Below, in pieces: positions 1-10,321 of a stretch of 64,000 bases of DNA. The stretch spans positions 1,052,001 through 1,116,000 of the forward strand of contig JBAIAA010000313.1 in NCBI GenBank assembly GCA_037893245.1, read 5' to 3'. The first letter of the stretch is position 1. Every line of letters starts with the position of its first letter. Source of the DNA: Crossaster papposus. Its lineage: Eukaryota > Echinodermata > Asteroidea > Velatida > Solasteridae. The position numbers were made by a program, and so were the translations under genes. The notes under the pieces were generated by a model. It was not told where the DNA came from. It saw only the letters and a program-made list of their open reading frames with translations, and ran no database searches.

Positions 1-503
1 CCTACAATTTGGTACACAATATTATATAGTATTACACGAGAAATATGTGTCGCTCTATGGCCAACGCAGATTTGACCTTTGAAAATTGTAGATATCGAAT
101 AACATGCAATGGCAGCCTGTTTTTGAAAATTGCTTGTTTATATTCTATCTGTATTATTTTTCAAAGTACAAATCTGCGATGGCCCAATAGCCGAAAATCT
201 ACCTCATGACATACATTTACCATAACTGTGTGACAAATGCCAGTGCTTTTATCATCAAGCAGTGGTGGATTGCCCCTGTCAAATGAACAATGTTCACCAT
301 TCTGCCCGACTTACAGCAGTTTCCTGTTAACCTTAGTCGTGGGGGGCTGGGGGATGCACAGTATCGACCCTTATAATGTTTCAGTACATAGCAGTAAACC
401 AATAAGCTAAGTTTGCTCACAAAATATATTTAATACACAAATAAACCACAAGAGAAAACCGACTAGCTACATTTTTATATATTTTAAAGTTAACAAAGAA
501 ATT

Positions 504-574
504 GCCAAGGCGAGACTCAAACCTGCGACCTCCGAAATACTGGACCAGCGCTCTACTAACTGAGCTATCTTGCC
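504..574 (-). repeat. tRNA-derived SINE head
   Basis: On the minus strand this reads as a tRNA-like unit. It has an A-box-like segment (TAGCTCAGTTAGTAGAGC) and a B-box-like segment (GGTTTGAGTCTCG). The anticodon arm does not pair well and near-identical copies lie nearby, so I call a tRNA-derived retroposon rather than a tRNA gene. Confidence 0.6.
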
Positions 575-771
575 CTATGTTGGCGGTGTCCCAAATTGTC
601 AGTATATTTGTTCGAGGGCGCTGTAGTCAGAAGTCATAAACACGGCATTGCGACAGGGATCGCGCCATTGTGTGGAGGACTCAGTGAGGATACGACTTTT
701 TATCTTACAATACACAAATACATCACATGGGAAAACTGACTAGGTAAATTTTCACAAATGTCAAAGAAATT

Positions 772-845
772 GGCAAGGTGGGACTCGAACCTGCGACCTC
801 CAAAACACCGGGCCGGCGCTCTACCAACTTAGCTATTTTATCGCT
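772..845 (-). repeat. tRNA-derived SINE head, second unit
   Basis: A second tRNA-like unit in the same orientation about 270 bases from the first, with a good B box (GGTTCGAGTCCCA on the minus strand). The two units form a dimer that recurs at 2992-3342. Confidence 0.55.
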
Positions 846-1578
846 CTAAAAACTCCTGGGCCCAATTCCATAAAAGCATTCCAACTTAGTATATTATTAA
901 GACTTGAGAGTTTATATTGGGCTTTTGACAGAATAACCAAAACTTGAGCAATGTTCCCGGAAGGTAGAAGTTTATGTATGGTTTTCTTTTTAAATAAAGA
1001 AGAATCCTTCGTAACAAATGGCAAATGGCTGTATTGTTTGACAATGACCAACCATCCGAAGATTGCACCAATGGCTAATATATAATTCTTTATTATGGCT
1101 ACTGTTAATCTTAGACTCGAAAAGATAAACCAGAAAATCCCCAATACCCGTTAAAGAAGTATCGGATCGAGAGAGTGCCGTTTACGCCATTTTATATAAA
1201 TGGTGTGATCTATAGCTGATATCGTAGACAGCGTGTCGAGGGTCTAAGACTCTGTGCTGCAAAGGTCGGCGGCCTTTCATGCAAGTTTTACTGATGTAAA
1301 GGATCTCCTGACAGTGTCCGACAAGTCAGTTGAAGACATTCCGGGGTTGAGTTAATGAATCCCGACACCGGACGGTTGAAACAACGGTATATGGCAAAAT
1401 GCGTTTACTTCCTTGTTGCGAAACGATTATGTCGATATAAATTCTCGGAATGAATTCAGTTTGTTTCCTGCCTCAATTTTCAGACCACGTCTCAGATCAC
1501 TGTTTCGGTTTCTATAGACACCATAGTCGGGCAGATTGGTGAACAGCATAGTATAGGATTGTTCATTTGATGATAAAT
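846..1578. other. Unassigned unique-looking stretch
   Basis: AT-rich DNA between the two copies of the terminal duplication. I see no splice-consistent coding exon. Short frames on the minus strand lack domain signals. Confidence 0.3.
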
Positions 1579-3345
1579 GCCTAAAATTTGGTACACAATA
1601 TTATATAGTATTACACGAGAAATATTTGTCGCTCTATGGCCAACGCAGATTTGACCTTTGAAAATTGTAGATATCGAATAACATGCAATGGCAGCCTGTT
1701 TTTGAAAATTGCTTGTTTATATTCTATCTGTATTATTTTTCAAAGTACAAATCTGCGATGGCCCAATAGCCGAAAATCTACCTCATGACATACATTTACC
1801 ATAACTGTGTGACAAATGCCAGTGCTTTTATCATCAAGCAGTGGTGGATTGGGGGGGGGGGGGGGGGTTGGCGGGCGTTGCAACTCACCACCCCCCCCCC
1901 CCCCCCCCCCCCCCTTTCCCTTCGGCTGCTGGACAAAGTTTATTTTATTGCCAAAAAAACCCCGAAACTCCCGAAAATTGGTATAGAATCGATGTACATG
2001 CGTTACGTAATTTCAGAGAAAAGTGGCTAGAAATCTCCTCAGATTGCACCCAAGAGCATCTAGAATTCCACATTTTGGGCACCACGCCGTATTTTTTGGC
2101 TACGCGCTCGCTGGAGTCAAGTTGGGTAAATAAATGGTAGTTTAAAAAAAATAATAATAATAAATAAATACAAATAAATGGTAAGCTAGATCTGCACCTG
2201 TCAAAATGAACAATGTTCACCATTCTGCCTAGCCTTTATCAATCTGGTTTGGATTTCTTATGTTAACCTTTGTTTCCGACTGGAATTCGCTACCGAAATG
2301 GTAGCGTCCAATCAGCGAACGTATCTCCGCGTGACGTCAGCTTATATTTGAGTTGGACTAGTTCATTTTACAAACAGGGAATGTCCAATCATGTCACTTA
2401 CAATATTTAGCTCAAATCATTAGTTGCTTCCTAATTTATTGCAATTTTGCATGTAAAATAGATTTATATGTGATATCTTGTATTTATCATTCATATATTC
2501 AACTCAGAAGCAAAATTTATATACGTTTTTTTACCTTTTCTTACATGCTTTGATATTGAACGAATCACGAACGAAGCCAACTGGGAGATCGCCGTTCTGA
2601 TTGGTCAATAAATCCAAAGTAGGCGTATTGGCATGCTAATATGTATCTATGAATAATTCATGCAGAGCAGTGAAACCTACATTGCAAAAGGCCTCGTGAC
2701 ATTCGTCACTCGGTCGCGCGTTCACCCTGGGTATCTAGACTCATCTCAGCCGCTTAGCCAAAGTCACGAGGCCTTGTCAAAAGGCTACATTCTGCCTGAC
2801 TTACAGCAGTTTCCTGTTAACCTTAGTCGTGGGGGGCTGGGGGTGCATAGTATCGACCCTTATAATGTTTCAGTACATAGCAGTAAACCAATAAGCTCGG
2901 TTTGCTCACAAAATATATTTAATACACAAATAAACCACAAGGGAAACCGACTAGGTACATTTTTATATATTTTAAAGTTAACAAAGAAGTTGCCAAGGCG
3001 AGACTCGAACCTGCGACCTCCGAAATACTGGGCCAGCGCTCTACTAACTGAGCTATCTTGCCCTATGTTGGCGGTGTCCCAAATTGTCAGTATCTTTGTT
3101 CGTGGGCGCTATAGTCAGAAGTCATAAACACCGCAATGCCGTGTGGGCAGGGATCGCGCCATTGTGACATTGTGTGGATCACTCAGTGAGGATACGACTT
3201 TTTATTTTACACATATACACATATACATCACATGGGGAAACTGACTAGGTACATTTTCACAAATGTCAAAGAAATTGGCAAGATGCGACTCGAACCTGCG
3301 ACCTCCGGAACACCGGACCGGCGCTCTATCAACTTAGCTATAACT
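1579..3345. repeat. Right, interrupted copy of the direct duplication
   Basis: 1579-1850 matches 1-270 and 2785-3345 matches 285-845. The interruption (about 1851-2784) begins with a run of 17 G and a run of 24 C. It also carries a small foldback at about 2685-2783, whose arms pair around the motif AAGGCCTCGTGAC. Confidence 0.8.
2992..3342 (-). repeat. Second dimer of tRNA-derived SINE heads
   Basis: Two tRNA-like units on the minus strand at 2992-3062 and 3277-3342, homologous to those at 504-574 and 772-845. B-box-like GGTTCGAGTC is intact in both. Confidence 0.55.
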
Positions 3346-3672
3346 TCTGGGCCAGAATTGACCCAGAAACGCATCCGAATCTGCACGATTCGGTTGAGAA
3401 GGACACTTTGGGGATCCAAATTAACTAGAAATAAGTCAATTTGACCCGGAAAAGTGTCATTTCCGACCAAACAAATTGTCATTTTTAATCCCGAAAATGA
3501 ATCGTGCAGATTTGGACGCGTTTTGAGGTATATTGCCCCAATCGAGGACATTTTGGTTTTGGATGTGGAACAGAACAAAACTTATCCTTTTCAATACAAT
3601 TAACTTTTCAATACAATTAAAGAAAAATATTGTTTTCTTTCTCATGGCCTTTTGTAGGCTAGAATTGATGAC

Positions 3673-3920
3673 CAGGGGCCAATTTCATAGAGCTGCTAAG
3701 CACAACAATTTGCTTAGCATGACAATTTGTCCTTGGCAAACAATTAAAGTTACAGACCAAATTTTTACCTGATCTTTATTGTTCCGGATTAATAATCAGC
3801 TATTTTCTTGCTTAGCATGAAAAACATGTATAATTTTGGCTAGTAACCTGTTTTTAAGGAGCAAGACTTTTTGTGCTAAGCATTTTTTTTTGCTTAGCAG
3901 CTCTATGAAATTGGGCCCTG
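3673..3920. mobile_element. Foldback MITE, CAGGGGCCAATTTCAT family
   Basis: Termini are CAGGGGCCAATTTCATAGAG on the left and its inverse on the right, and the arms pair along much of the length around TGCTAAGCA motifs. Relatives lie at 13971, 23646, 41437, 42200, 42489 and 47236. The CAGGG ends resemble hAT elements, but I could not read a clean target duplication. Confidence 0.8.
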
Positions 3921-3979
3921 TTTTTGGAGTTTTGGAAGGTCGTGTCAAGCTACAAATGAAACGCTTGTTCTTTTTCTGT

Positions 3980-4000
3980 GGGGGGGGGGGGGGGGGGGGG
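3980..4000 (+). repeat. Poly(G) run of 21
   Basis: An unbroken run of 21 G. It lies just inside the intron that follows the secreted-protein exon ending at 4019. Confidence 0.95.
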
Positions 4001-4018
4001 ACTATGGAATAAACTTAC

Positions 4019-4118
4019 TCGTTTGCAGAACCGACCACTCGTAGTCAGATGGCAAAGCGACGGCGCAATTCAGGATAGAAAGAATGGCGACAAGGAACAA
4101 GACCACAAAATGCGTCAT
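4019..4118 (-). CDS. First coding exon of an unrecognised secreted protein
   Basis: The exon encodes 33 residues plus one base of the next codon and is read leftwards. Residues 1-21 form a classic signal peptide: MTH, then a hydrophobic core FVVLFLVAILSIL, then NCAVA with predicted cleavage before LPSDYEW. The exon ends at a strong donor (GTAAGT in the intron). A TATA box lies upstream at the usual spacing for a short 5' untranslated region. The rest of the gene must lie to the left. I found no second exon in the repeat-filled 4 kb available, so it is probably beyond the window. I do not recognise the family. A secreted enzyme or peptide precursor is possible, but this is only inference from the leader. 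Confidence 0.65.
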
Positions 4119-4223
4119 TTTTGAAGTTTTCGGGCGCAAACAAACACAGGCGTAACAAGCACCGTTATGAACTTTCTTTGGAGTTCTCGCTGTCCAGTGT
4201 CCAGGAACATGAGCGCGCCTGCC

Positions 4224-4231
4224 TTTTTATA
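4224..4231 (-). promoter_or_regulatory. TATA box of the secreted-protein gene
   Basis: On the minus strand the sequence reads GGTATAAAAAGGC. It starts 113 bases upstream of the ATG at 4118, which would put transcription start near 4200 and give a leader of about 80 bases. It agrees in strand and spacing with the signal-peptide exon. Confidence 0.6.
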
Positions 4232-4659
4232 CCGGTTCAATAGGAGATGGCATGCTGCCAATTCTGACAACTGATAGTTTTGGAGTTTCCCATGTTTCGG
4301 TTTCAAAACGTGATTCTATGAACAGGAAATAGCGCCGAACGAGGAACTAAAACAAACAGGTCATGATTGTATTTCGACATGGAGATCTAACTTTCTTTTC
4401 GTACATTGCGTTATTAGGACAATCCATAGGGTTTGTGTGCTAAAGGAAATTTCTCTAAACTCAAACTGAGAACATTCTAAAATTCTTGTCAACATCACCC
4501 TAATTTGTCTTCTCCATTTTCGTTCATTATACCCTAACCCAATTCTACCTCTAGACCCCTTTACTGAACACCAAACACGCTATGGGGACACGAAAATGTT
4601 CCCACTACTCGGTCCGTTCTTTCCAAACAAAAGAACCTGTATTTCGGGGGGGGGGGGGG

Positions 4660-4917
4660 TATTTTATAGTAAATATCGTTGAACTTAAGTGTCCGAAGAT
4701 TTACAATCATGGATGCCAAGAAACGAGCAAGAAAAACGGCGTTCGTTTTCAACCCGCGCCGTTAATTAAATTGTCACTGGAACAAGTACAGGATATCTAG
4801 CGCAATCGTTTTGCTAGACGCCCAGTATAATGATACTACATGTAGTAGTATCATAATATTGACTTTCAGAATTGTCGATATCTGGAAATGGTGTATCCTA
4901 CCTTTAAGCAATTAGAC
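4660..4917. mobile_element. TTAAAGGTAGGATAC MITE, left-damaged copy
   Basis: The internal motif TATTTTATAGTAAATATCG and the right end (GTATCCTACCTTTAA) identify the family. The left terminus is replaced by a G run. Better copies lie at 39786-40176, 44308-44634 and 55017-55365. Confidence 0.7.
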
Positions 4918-5098
4918 ACTTACTCAAATTACAGACCGACATACTTTTAATACATAAAGATAGCAACTTTAAATGGAAACTTCAGCTTAAACTTGCCTAC
5001 AACAATAACGATTCTTGAACATTCATAATAAGTCCGTTCTTTTTCTCGATTTGCGAACTTCAAGCTTTACTTTCCTAAACGTCCTTAGCTCAAGTGGT

Positions 5099-5473
5099 TA
5101 CACCATTGGTAATTTGTTGAATTATCAGGAATGGGTGGATTTGGGGGGTTGTATTTTATAGTAAATATCGTTTAACTGACCTGTCCGAATTTTTACATTC
5201 ATGGATGCCGAGAAAAGCATGAAAAACAGCGTTTGTTTTCCACCGGAGTCGAGCAGTTATTCTTATGTTATCTTTGTTTTTTCGCGCTCGCCGGACGGCG
5301 AGAATGAATTTTGGTTTATACAATTCAATTTTTTGGAACAATTACAGGATATCTAGGGCCCTTATTTTGCTGGATGCCTACAATCATTATTTACTTTTAA
5401 ATAAGTAAGATATTTCTTAATAATTCGGTAGTAAATTGTTTCGATATCTGCAAATGGTGTATACTACCTTTAA
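5099..5473. mobile_element. TTAAAGGTAGGATAC MITE copy
   Basis: It starts within the left terminal region (ACACCATTGGTAATT), keeps the internal TATTTTATAGTAAATATCG and GGATATCTAG motifs, and ends with CTACCTTTAA. TTAA lies at the right edge. Confidence 0.75.
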
Positions 5474-5700
5474 GTGGGGAAAGGGGGAGGAAAGGGGGAG
5501 GTGGGGGAAGGTGGGGGAGGTGGGGGAGGTGGGGGGGGGGACATGGATGGGGGGCGGGCAGGGGGAACGGGGGGCACACACGGGAGAGCATGAGGGGGGA
5601 AAGGGCAGGGGCCCCAAGGTGGCACCTGGGGGGGGGGGGGGGGGGAGGGTGCCAGGAATATTTGTGTGTAGGGCCTAGGGGGGGGGGGGGGGGGGGGGTG
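5474..5700 (+). repeat. G-rich low-complexity tract
   Basis: Imperfect repeats of GGGGGAGGT followed by long G runs, including 21 G at 5678-5698. Proline-rich frames on the minus strand here are products of the base composition. Confidence 0.9.
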
Positions 5701-5906
5701 CACTGCATTGCATTGCATTGCAGATCCCAACCCATCTAGGATCGGCATCAGCAGAAGCAAAGAAAAGCATCGTGTCCCTGGCAGCTTACCAACACAACCT
5801 TCCGAGTACATCAGAATAAACAAAATTCAGTGATGGTAGTCATTGATGGAGAAGGCAGTGATAAATCTCAACCTGTCAATGTTATGTAACTATGTTGCAA
5901 ACTAGT

Positions 5907-6145
5907 TTAACCAGTTCGCGCCGGGATTATTTTAACATCACCGAGCCGAGGGGCGGGATTATTTTTAACGAAACTCGATCTGAAGCGGGTTCAGGTCGAT
6001 AGTGCCGGGAAGCACACCCACGCATTTCCGGCCTTGCTCGCTGCTGACAGAGATTTTCGAACTTGAACTTGGCGTGTTTATGCGTCATCCGTTTTGAATT
6101 TGGGAAAAACTTTGCGTTTATATACGTCATCCGGTGCGAACTGGT
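5907..6145. mobile_element. TTAA foldback MITE, CCAGTTCGCGCCGG family
   Basis: The left end TTAACCAGTTCGCGCCGG is intact. The right end (CGGTGCGAACTGG) has lost its TTAA. The body carries the family landmarks GGCCTTGCTCGCTGCTGACA and ACTCGATC. This is one of 11 copies in the window. Confidence 0.85.
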
Positions 6146-6537
6146 TCCAGCACAACTGTTACACCATTTTCTTTGTATTGGTGCACAATGTACACGTCCT
6201 ACTTGCAGTCACTAGAATACCCCACGTTCTGTATACCAATATTCATATGTTGTTCTCCGGATGTGATTTTCCCGCCCTTGGCCATTATTAAAAAACCAGT
6301 AATCTACGATTTGGAAACTTATTTCTCACCTTTATCATTCAACATAGTTCAAAATGCGATCGATCACAAATACACGTTTAATCATAACATGGTTAAAGCA
6401 ACTCAGTATGTAAACAATAAAAAATAAAAAAAATCATTGAATATAATATTATGACATAGGAGAACAACTGTTATACCTTCTAACATCTGTTGAGAATCCT
6501 TTAAGGCAAATCAAGAAGCATCAAATTGAATAAATAT
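6146..6537. other. Unassigned AT-rich stretch
   Basis: No exon or recognised repeat is seen between the TTAA MITE and the next foldback. Short frames here have no domain features. Confidence 0.3.
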
Positions 6538-6538
6538 A

Positions 6539-6725
6539 CACTGAACAAAAATATAAACGCCCACAAAAATATAAACGCTCGCAAAATGGTTATTTGTCTC
6601 GACACAGATGTGGGTGGAATCACTGCATCATTGAGCAATTCTTCACTGGCAGAGATGGGCACAAATGTTGTTTACAAATCAAGACAAATAACCATTTTGG
6701 GGGCGTTTATATTTTTTTTCAGTGT
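6539..6725. mobile_element. Short foldback with CACTGAACAAAAATATAAAC ends
   Basis: The left end CACTGAACAAAAATATAAAC and the right end GTTTATATTTTTTTTCAGTG are inverted and flanked by TA. The arms continue with inverted copies of AATGGTTATTTGTC. This fits a mariner-type non-autonomous element. Confidence 0.75.
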
Positions 6726-6925
6726 ACATGCATATCTGCCGATATCATGCAGCAACACTAATGTCATTTATTACTTTCCATATTATTTATAATTGTTTAC
6801 ACAATTTTAATGACATTATTGTAATAGAAAATGAAAACTAAAGTAATTTTATACTGAACTAAATAAAAGCTTTATATGGTATGTTGAGTCTCCGTTTGTT
6901 CTGAGAAGGAAACGGGAATATCGAG

Positions 6926-6985
6926 ATTGTTGGGGGGGGAGGGGGAGGGGGGGGGGAGGGGGAGGGGGGGAGGGGTGGAGAGCTG
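6926..6985 (+). repeat. G-rich low-complexity tract
   Basis: GGGGGAGGGG-type runs. The proline-rich minus-strand frames are compositional artefacts. Confidence 0.85.
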
Positions 6986-7009
6986 GGGCGCAATGTGTGT
7001 ATGTTTGCA

Positions 7010-7204
7010 ACTGTCACGTGCACACATTCGAATTTTTGTATCACTATGGAGACATGGCTTCGTTCTCGTGTACAAAATGGTTAGAAAGTCGAGCACGTTT
7101 TTCAAAATGCTCCCATTTTAACCACAATTATTTTCCTGGGTTGAAATTTCAACCGAATATACCCTATACCCTAACCCAAACACTAACCCACATCCTAACC
7201 CTAG
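7010..7204 (+). repeat. Left half of a dispersed repeat split by a LINE
   Basis: Matches the reverse complement of about 12465-12780. It ends in CCCTAA-like motifs. The right half resumes at 10322 after the retrotransposon. Confidence 0.8.
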
Positions 7205-7305
7205 GGGGGTATTTGGATCAGCGTCCCCGTCGCACCCCCTGCAAGTACCTAAAAACTACTCACGAGTTCATTTAAAACTACTCACGAGTTCATTTAGGGA
7301 AACTA

Positions 7306-9219
7306 ATGATCCAAGCTTGCATGCCAAATCCAATGGATCCTGGCAGCAACACGCCAAATGCAGACCAACCCTTTCTAGGTGCTGGTACTGCTCTCCGCAT
7401 CCTCCAACTTAACATCGAGGGTATCTCAGCCGCCAAGAGAGACATCCTAGCGGATATCGCTCATAAGGAGAAGATTGACATCATATGCCTCCAAGAAGTT
7501 CATGTCGAGCAACACACTCCCAGAGACAGGCTCAAAGTCAGCAACTACGACCTTGTGGCCTTAAAGGCACATAAGCAGCATGGCCGAGCTATCTATGTCC
7601 GAGAGGATATTGCAGACACGGAACTTCTAGAAACGGCAGAGCTGTACGACACTATCCGTGTGGGAAGCTACCGGATAGTGAACGTCTACAAGCCCCCTCC
7701 AGTCAAGTGGTCCGAAACATCTCTCCCTGCACTCGAACACCCAGCTATCTATGTGGGCGACTTTAACAGCCACCACGCAAACTGGGGATACGAGACAACA
7801 GACAGTAACGGAGACTGGCTCGTGGACTGGTCCTCTCATCACAACCTCTACCTTGTCATTGACCTCAAGCAAAGGCGACCTTTTCGCTCTGCCAGATGGA
7901 ATCGTGAATACTCACCTGACCTATGCTGGGTAACCTCTCACCAGGGGCGCCCGCTGCCATCATCTGTGAGAGTCCTAGAAGATTTTCCTAGAAGCCAGCA
8001 CAGACCAATAATCACCAACATCGGCATTTGCATACCAGTAACCAAATCCGTCCCCATTCCACGCTGGAACTTCCGTAAAGCAAACTGGGAGAACTTCACA
8101 AAAATGCTAGAGAAAAGTGTACCATGCATCCCAACAAATGGTATTACGATTGACAGCGCCTACATCAGATTCCTCGGTGCAGTCCAGAAGGCAGCCAAGT
8201 CTAACATCCCCAGAGGTTTCAGGCCCACCTACATTCCGTGCCTGGACTCTGATTGCCAACAACTCCTGGATGAATACCAACGATCCGGAGACCCTGACAT
8301 CGCGGATCATCTCATTGAAGCGCTGGACAATGGGCGACGCACTCGCTGGGAACAGCTTACAAGTGAGATGAACTTCACACACTCTAGCCGCAAGTGTTGG
8401 AACCTCATACGCCAAACCGGTATGAACCAGCAACCACACAATCCAAGCAGACCAGCAGTCAAACCTGATGCCGTCGCAGCACGTCTCGTCCAGGTGGGGA
8501 AAGCTCCTATCGAGAAGCGTGTAAAGAGTGAAGTCAACAGGGAATGGCGTGAATACCAAAGGTCATGGGCCATGACTCCGCAGGAAGAAACTCCCGAGAT
8601 CACAGTAGCAGAAACTGACCAGGCCATTAAGAGCATGAAAAATGGTAAAGCCCCAGGCTACGACAATCTTCACCCAGAATTCCTGAAGCACATTGGTCCG
8701 ATTGTAAGGAAATGGCTGGCATCATTTCTCACCCGCATCATTGCAGAAAACAACATGCCAAAGATATGGAGAACGGCCAAAACGATCGCCATCCCAAAGC
8801 CTGGGAAAGACCTGAAGCAAGCATCGAGCTATCGTCCCATCTCTCTGCTATCTATGTGCTACAAGCTCCTGGAACGGATTATTCTGCAGCGTATTAAGCC
8901 CACCGTTGAGGATACTCTAAGTGTAGACCAGGCGGGATTCCGACCCGGAAGGAGTACACAAGACCAAGTACTGGCTCTGACCACCTTCATCGAGAACGGA
9001 TACCAGCTACGAAAGAAGACTGGAGTCGTGCTGCTTGATCTTACTGCCGCCTTCGACACTGTCTGGCATAAAGGCTTGCTGACGAAGATAGCAAGAGTAC
9101 TGCCTTACTGGGCAGTGAAGGCTATCGAGCTGTTGCTACAACATTCCGTGTCCATATGGCAGATGCAAACAGCACATGGAGACACCAGAGAAATGGCCTT
9201 CCTCAAGGATCCGTGCTAG
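7306..9219 (+). CDS. LINE ORF, endonuclease and first part of reverse transcriptase (frameshifted)
   Basis: 637 codons. The apurinic endonuclease lies at about residues 30-240, with the expected landmarks: N36 in LNIEG, E64 in LQEVH, D152/N154 in GDFN, D205 in SPDLCW, and H232 in SQHRP. Reverse transcriptase follows: NGKAPGYDN, SYRPISLL, DQAGFRPGRST, and motif A with D578 in LLDLTAAFDTVWH. The true protein frame is lost near 9141-9147. Coding resumes in another frame as FRVHMADANSTW. The last about 24 residues of this frame are therefore spurious. A single missing base (or equivalent) explains the shift, so this copy is probably dead. Confidence 0.9.
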   Translation: MIQACMPNPMDPGSNTPNADQPFLGAGTALRILQLNIEGISAAKRDILADIAHKEKIDIICLQEVHVEQHTPRDRLKVSNYDLVALKAHKQHGRAIYVREDIADTELLETAELYDTIRVGSYRIVNVYKPPPVKWSETSLPALEHPAIYVGDFNSHHANWGYETTDSNGDWLVDWSSHHNLYLVIDLKQRRPFRSARWNREYSPDLCWVTSHQGRPLPSSVRVLEDFPRSQHRPIITNIGICIPVTKSVPIPRWNFRKANWENFTKMLEKSVPCIPTNGITIDSAYIRFLGAVQKAAKSNIPRGFRPTYIPCLDSDCQQLLDEYQRSGDPDIADHLIEALDNGRRTRWEQLTSEMNFTHSSRKCWNLIRQTGMNQQPHNPSRPAVKPDAVAARLVQVGKAPIEKRVKSEVNREWREYQRSWAMTPQEETPEITVAETDQAIKSMKNGKAPGYDNLHPEFLKHIGPIVRKWLASFLTRIIAENNMPKIWRTAKTIAIPKPGKDLKQASSYRPISLLSMCYKLLERIILQRIKPTVEDTLSVDQAGFRPGRSTQDQVLALTTFIENGYQLRKKTGVVLLDLTAAFDTVWHKGLLTKIARVLPYWAVKAIELLLQHSVSIWQMQTAHGDTREMAFLKDPC

Positions 9220-10304
9220 CGCCCACACTCTTCAACCTGTACACGAATGATCTTCCTCAGACCACCAGTCGCAAGTTCACCTATGCGGACGACATCTGCA
9301 TCGCAACACAATCAGTGCAGTTCCCAGCCTTGAATACTGTCTTGAACGCTGATATGATCATCATCAGCGAGTACTGCAAGAGGTGGCGTCTTCAGCCTAG
9401 CGCAGCCAAGACAGTATCCAGTGTGTTCCATCTACACAATGCTCAGAGCTCACGAGAACTGGACATCTTCCTCAATGGAGCTCGTCTCAAACATGATGCC
9501 CAGCCTATATACCTCGGGGTTACGCTGGACAGGTCCCTGACTTTCAAGCCACACCTCCTTAAGACAGCTGGGAAAGTCAGGACAAGGAACAACCTCCTCA
9601 ACATGCTAGCTGGAACAACGTGGGGAGCCTCAGCCAAGACCCTGCGCACCACGGCTCTCGCCCTCAACTACTCTGCTGCTGAGTACTGTGCTCCAGTCTG
9701 GAAAAACTCCGTTCACACTAAACTAGTCGATGTCCAGCTGAACAACGCCATGAGGACTGTATCTGGTGCGGTCCAATGCACTAAACTAGACTGGCTCCCG
9801 GTCCTAAGTAACATCCCCCCGCCAGATGTCAGGAGAGAGATGGCCACAAAAAACCTATTAAGTAGAATAGAGTCAATGCCAGATCTCCCCATCAACACCG
9901 ATATTAATGATCACCCCAGATTCAGACTGAGATCAAGAAATCCCATATGGACTTCCACCCCAGACAATAACACCAACATGGAGCAGCTTTGGAGAGCCAA
10001 ATGGGAGGCCGCTGATGTTCCCAACAAGCAGCTTGTGTTTGACCCCACTCAACAACTGCCAGGCACAACTCTTCCCCGAGGCCAGTGGTCACTCCTCAAC
10101 CGCCATCGAGGGAACGCTGGGCCCTGTCGTGCCAGCCTGTTCCAGTGGGGATACGCCGCCTCCCCAAGCTGTGATTGTGGAGAGATCCAAACAATGAACC
10201 ACATAGTGAACGACTGTCCCACTACCAGATTAGATGGAGGAATCGAAGCCCTACACAACTGTGAGGAAGCTGCCTTGAAATGGCTGGCGGAGAGAGCGTG
10301 CTGA
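9156..10304 (+). CDS. LINE ORF, second part: RT catalytic core and C-terminal Cys motif
   Basis: 382 codons from the first Met in this frame; the true sequence begins a few codons earlier with FRVH. It has RT motif B (NGLPQGSVLAPTLFNLYTND), the catalytic YADD at residues 43-46, and the thumb landmark YLGVTLD. The C terminus carries a CDCG...H...C motif of the kind found at the ends of several LINE clades. There is no RNase H domain. The stop is about 17 bases before the element end. Confidence 0.9.
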   Translation: MADANSTWRHQRNGLPQGSVLAPTLFNLYTNDLPQTTSRKFTYADDICIATQSVQFPALNTVLNADMIIISEYCKRWRLQPSAAKTVSSVFHLHNAQSSRELDIFLNGARLKHDAQPIYLGVTLDRSLTFKPHLLKTAGKVRTRNNLLNMLAGTTWGASAKTLRTTALALNYSAAEYCAPVWKNSVHTKLVDVQLNNAMRTVSGAVQCTKLDWLPVLSNIPPPDVRREMATKNLLSRIESMPDLPINTDINDHPRFRLRSRNPIWTSTPDNNTNMEQLWRAKWEAADVPNKQLVFDPTQQLPGTTLPRGQWSLLNRHRGNAGPCRASLFQWGYAASPSCDCGEIQTMNHIVNDCPTTRLDGGIEALHNCEEAALKWLAERAC

Positions 10305-10321
10305 ACGCATACGACAACAAC

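Larger units (their letters stand above)
1..845. repeat. Left copy of a direct duplication
   Basis: Bases 1-270 reappear nearly unchanged at 1579-1850, and 285-845 reappear at 2785-3345. The second copy is interrupted by about 0.9 kb of other DNA. The block contains two tRNA-like units on the minus strand. No coding sequence is seen here. Confidence 0.85.
7205..10321 (+). mobile_element. Non-LTR retrotransposon, near full length
   Basis: A 3.1-kb element with a short 5' leader, one endonuclease plus reverse transcriptase reading frame, and a 3' end in CAA units (ACGACAACAACAAC) instead of poly(A). It is flanked by AACCCTAG at 7197-7204 and 10322-10329, an 8-bp target duplication. The uninterrupted relative at about 12460 (minus strand) has one AACCCTAG and confirms both ends. 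The leader carries a tandem duplication of about 23 bases around CTACTCACGAGTTCATTT (7252-7297). The architecture (apurinic endonuclease, RT, no RNase H, CAA tail) fits the Jockey/CR1 side of the LINEs; I do not assign a clade. Confidence 0.9.

Noticed and set aside
504-574. Functional tRNA gene
   Set aside because: The A and B boxes are present but the anticodon arm is poor, and near-identical dimers recur nearby, as expected for SINEs.
5397-5823. Proline-rich minus-strand frames
   Set aside because: They are produced by G-rich low-complexity DNA.
7160-7204. Interstitial telomere array
   Set aside because: Only a few imperfect CCCTAA-like words within a dispersed repeat that also occurs inverted near 12470-12510; not a tandem TTAGGG array.
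7306-10304. Domesticated reverse transcriptase gene
   Set aside because: It has transposon ends, a target duplication and a frameshift, so it is an ordinary dead LINE copy.
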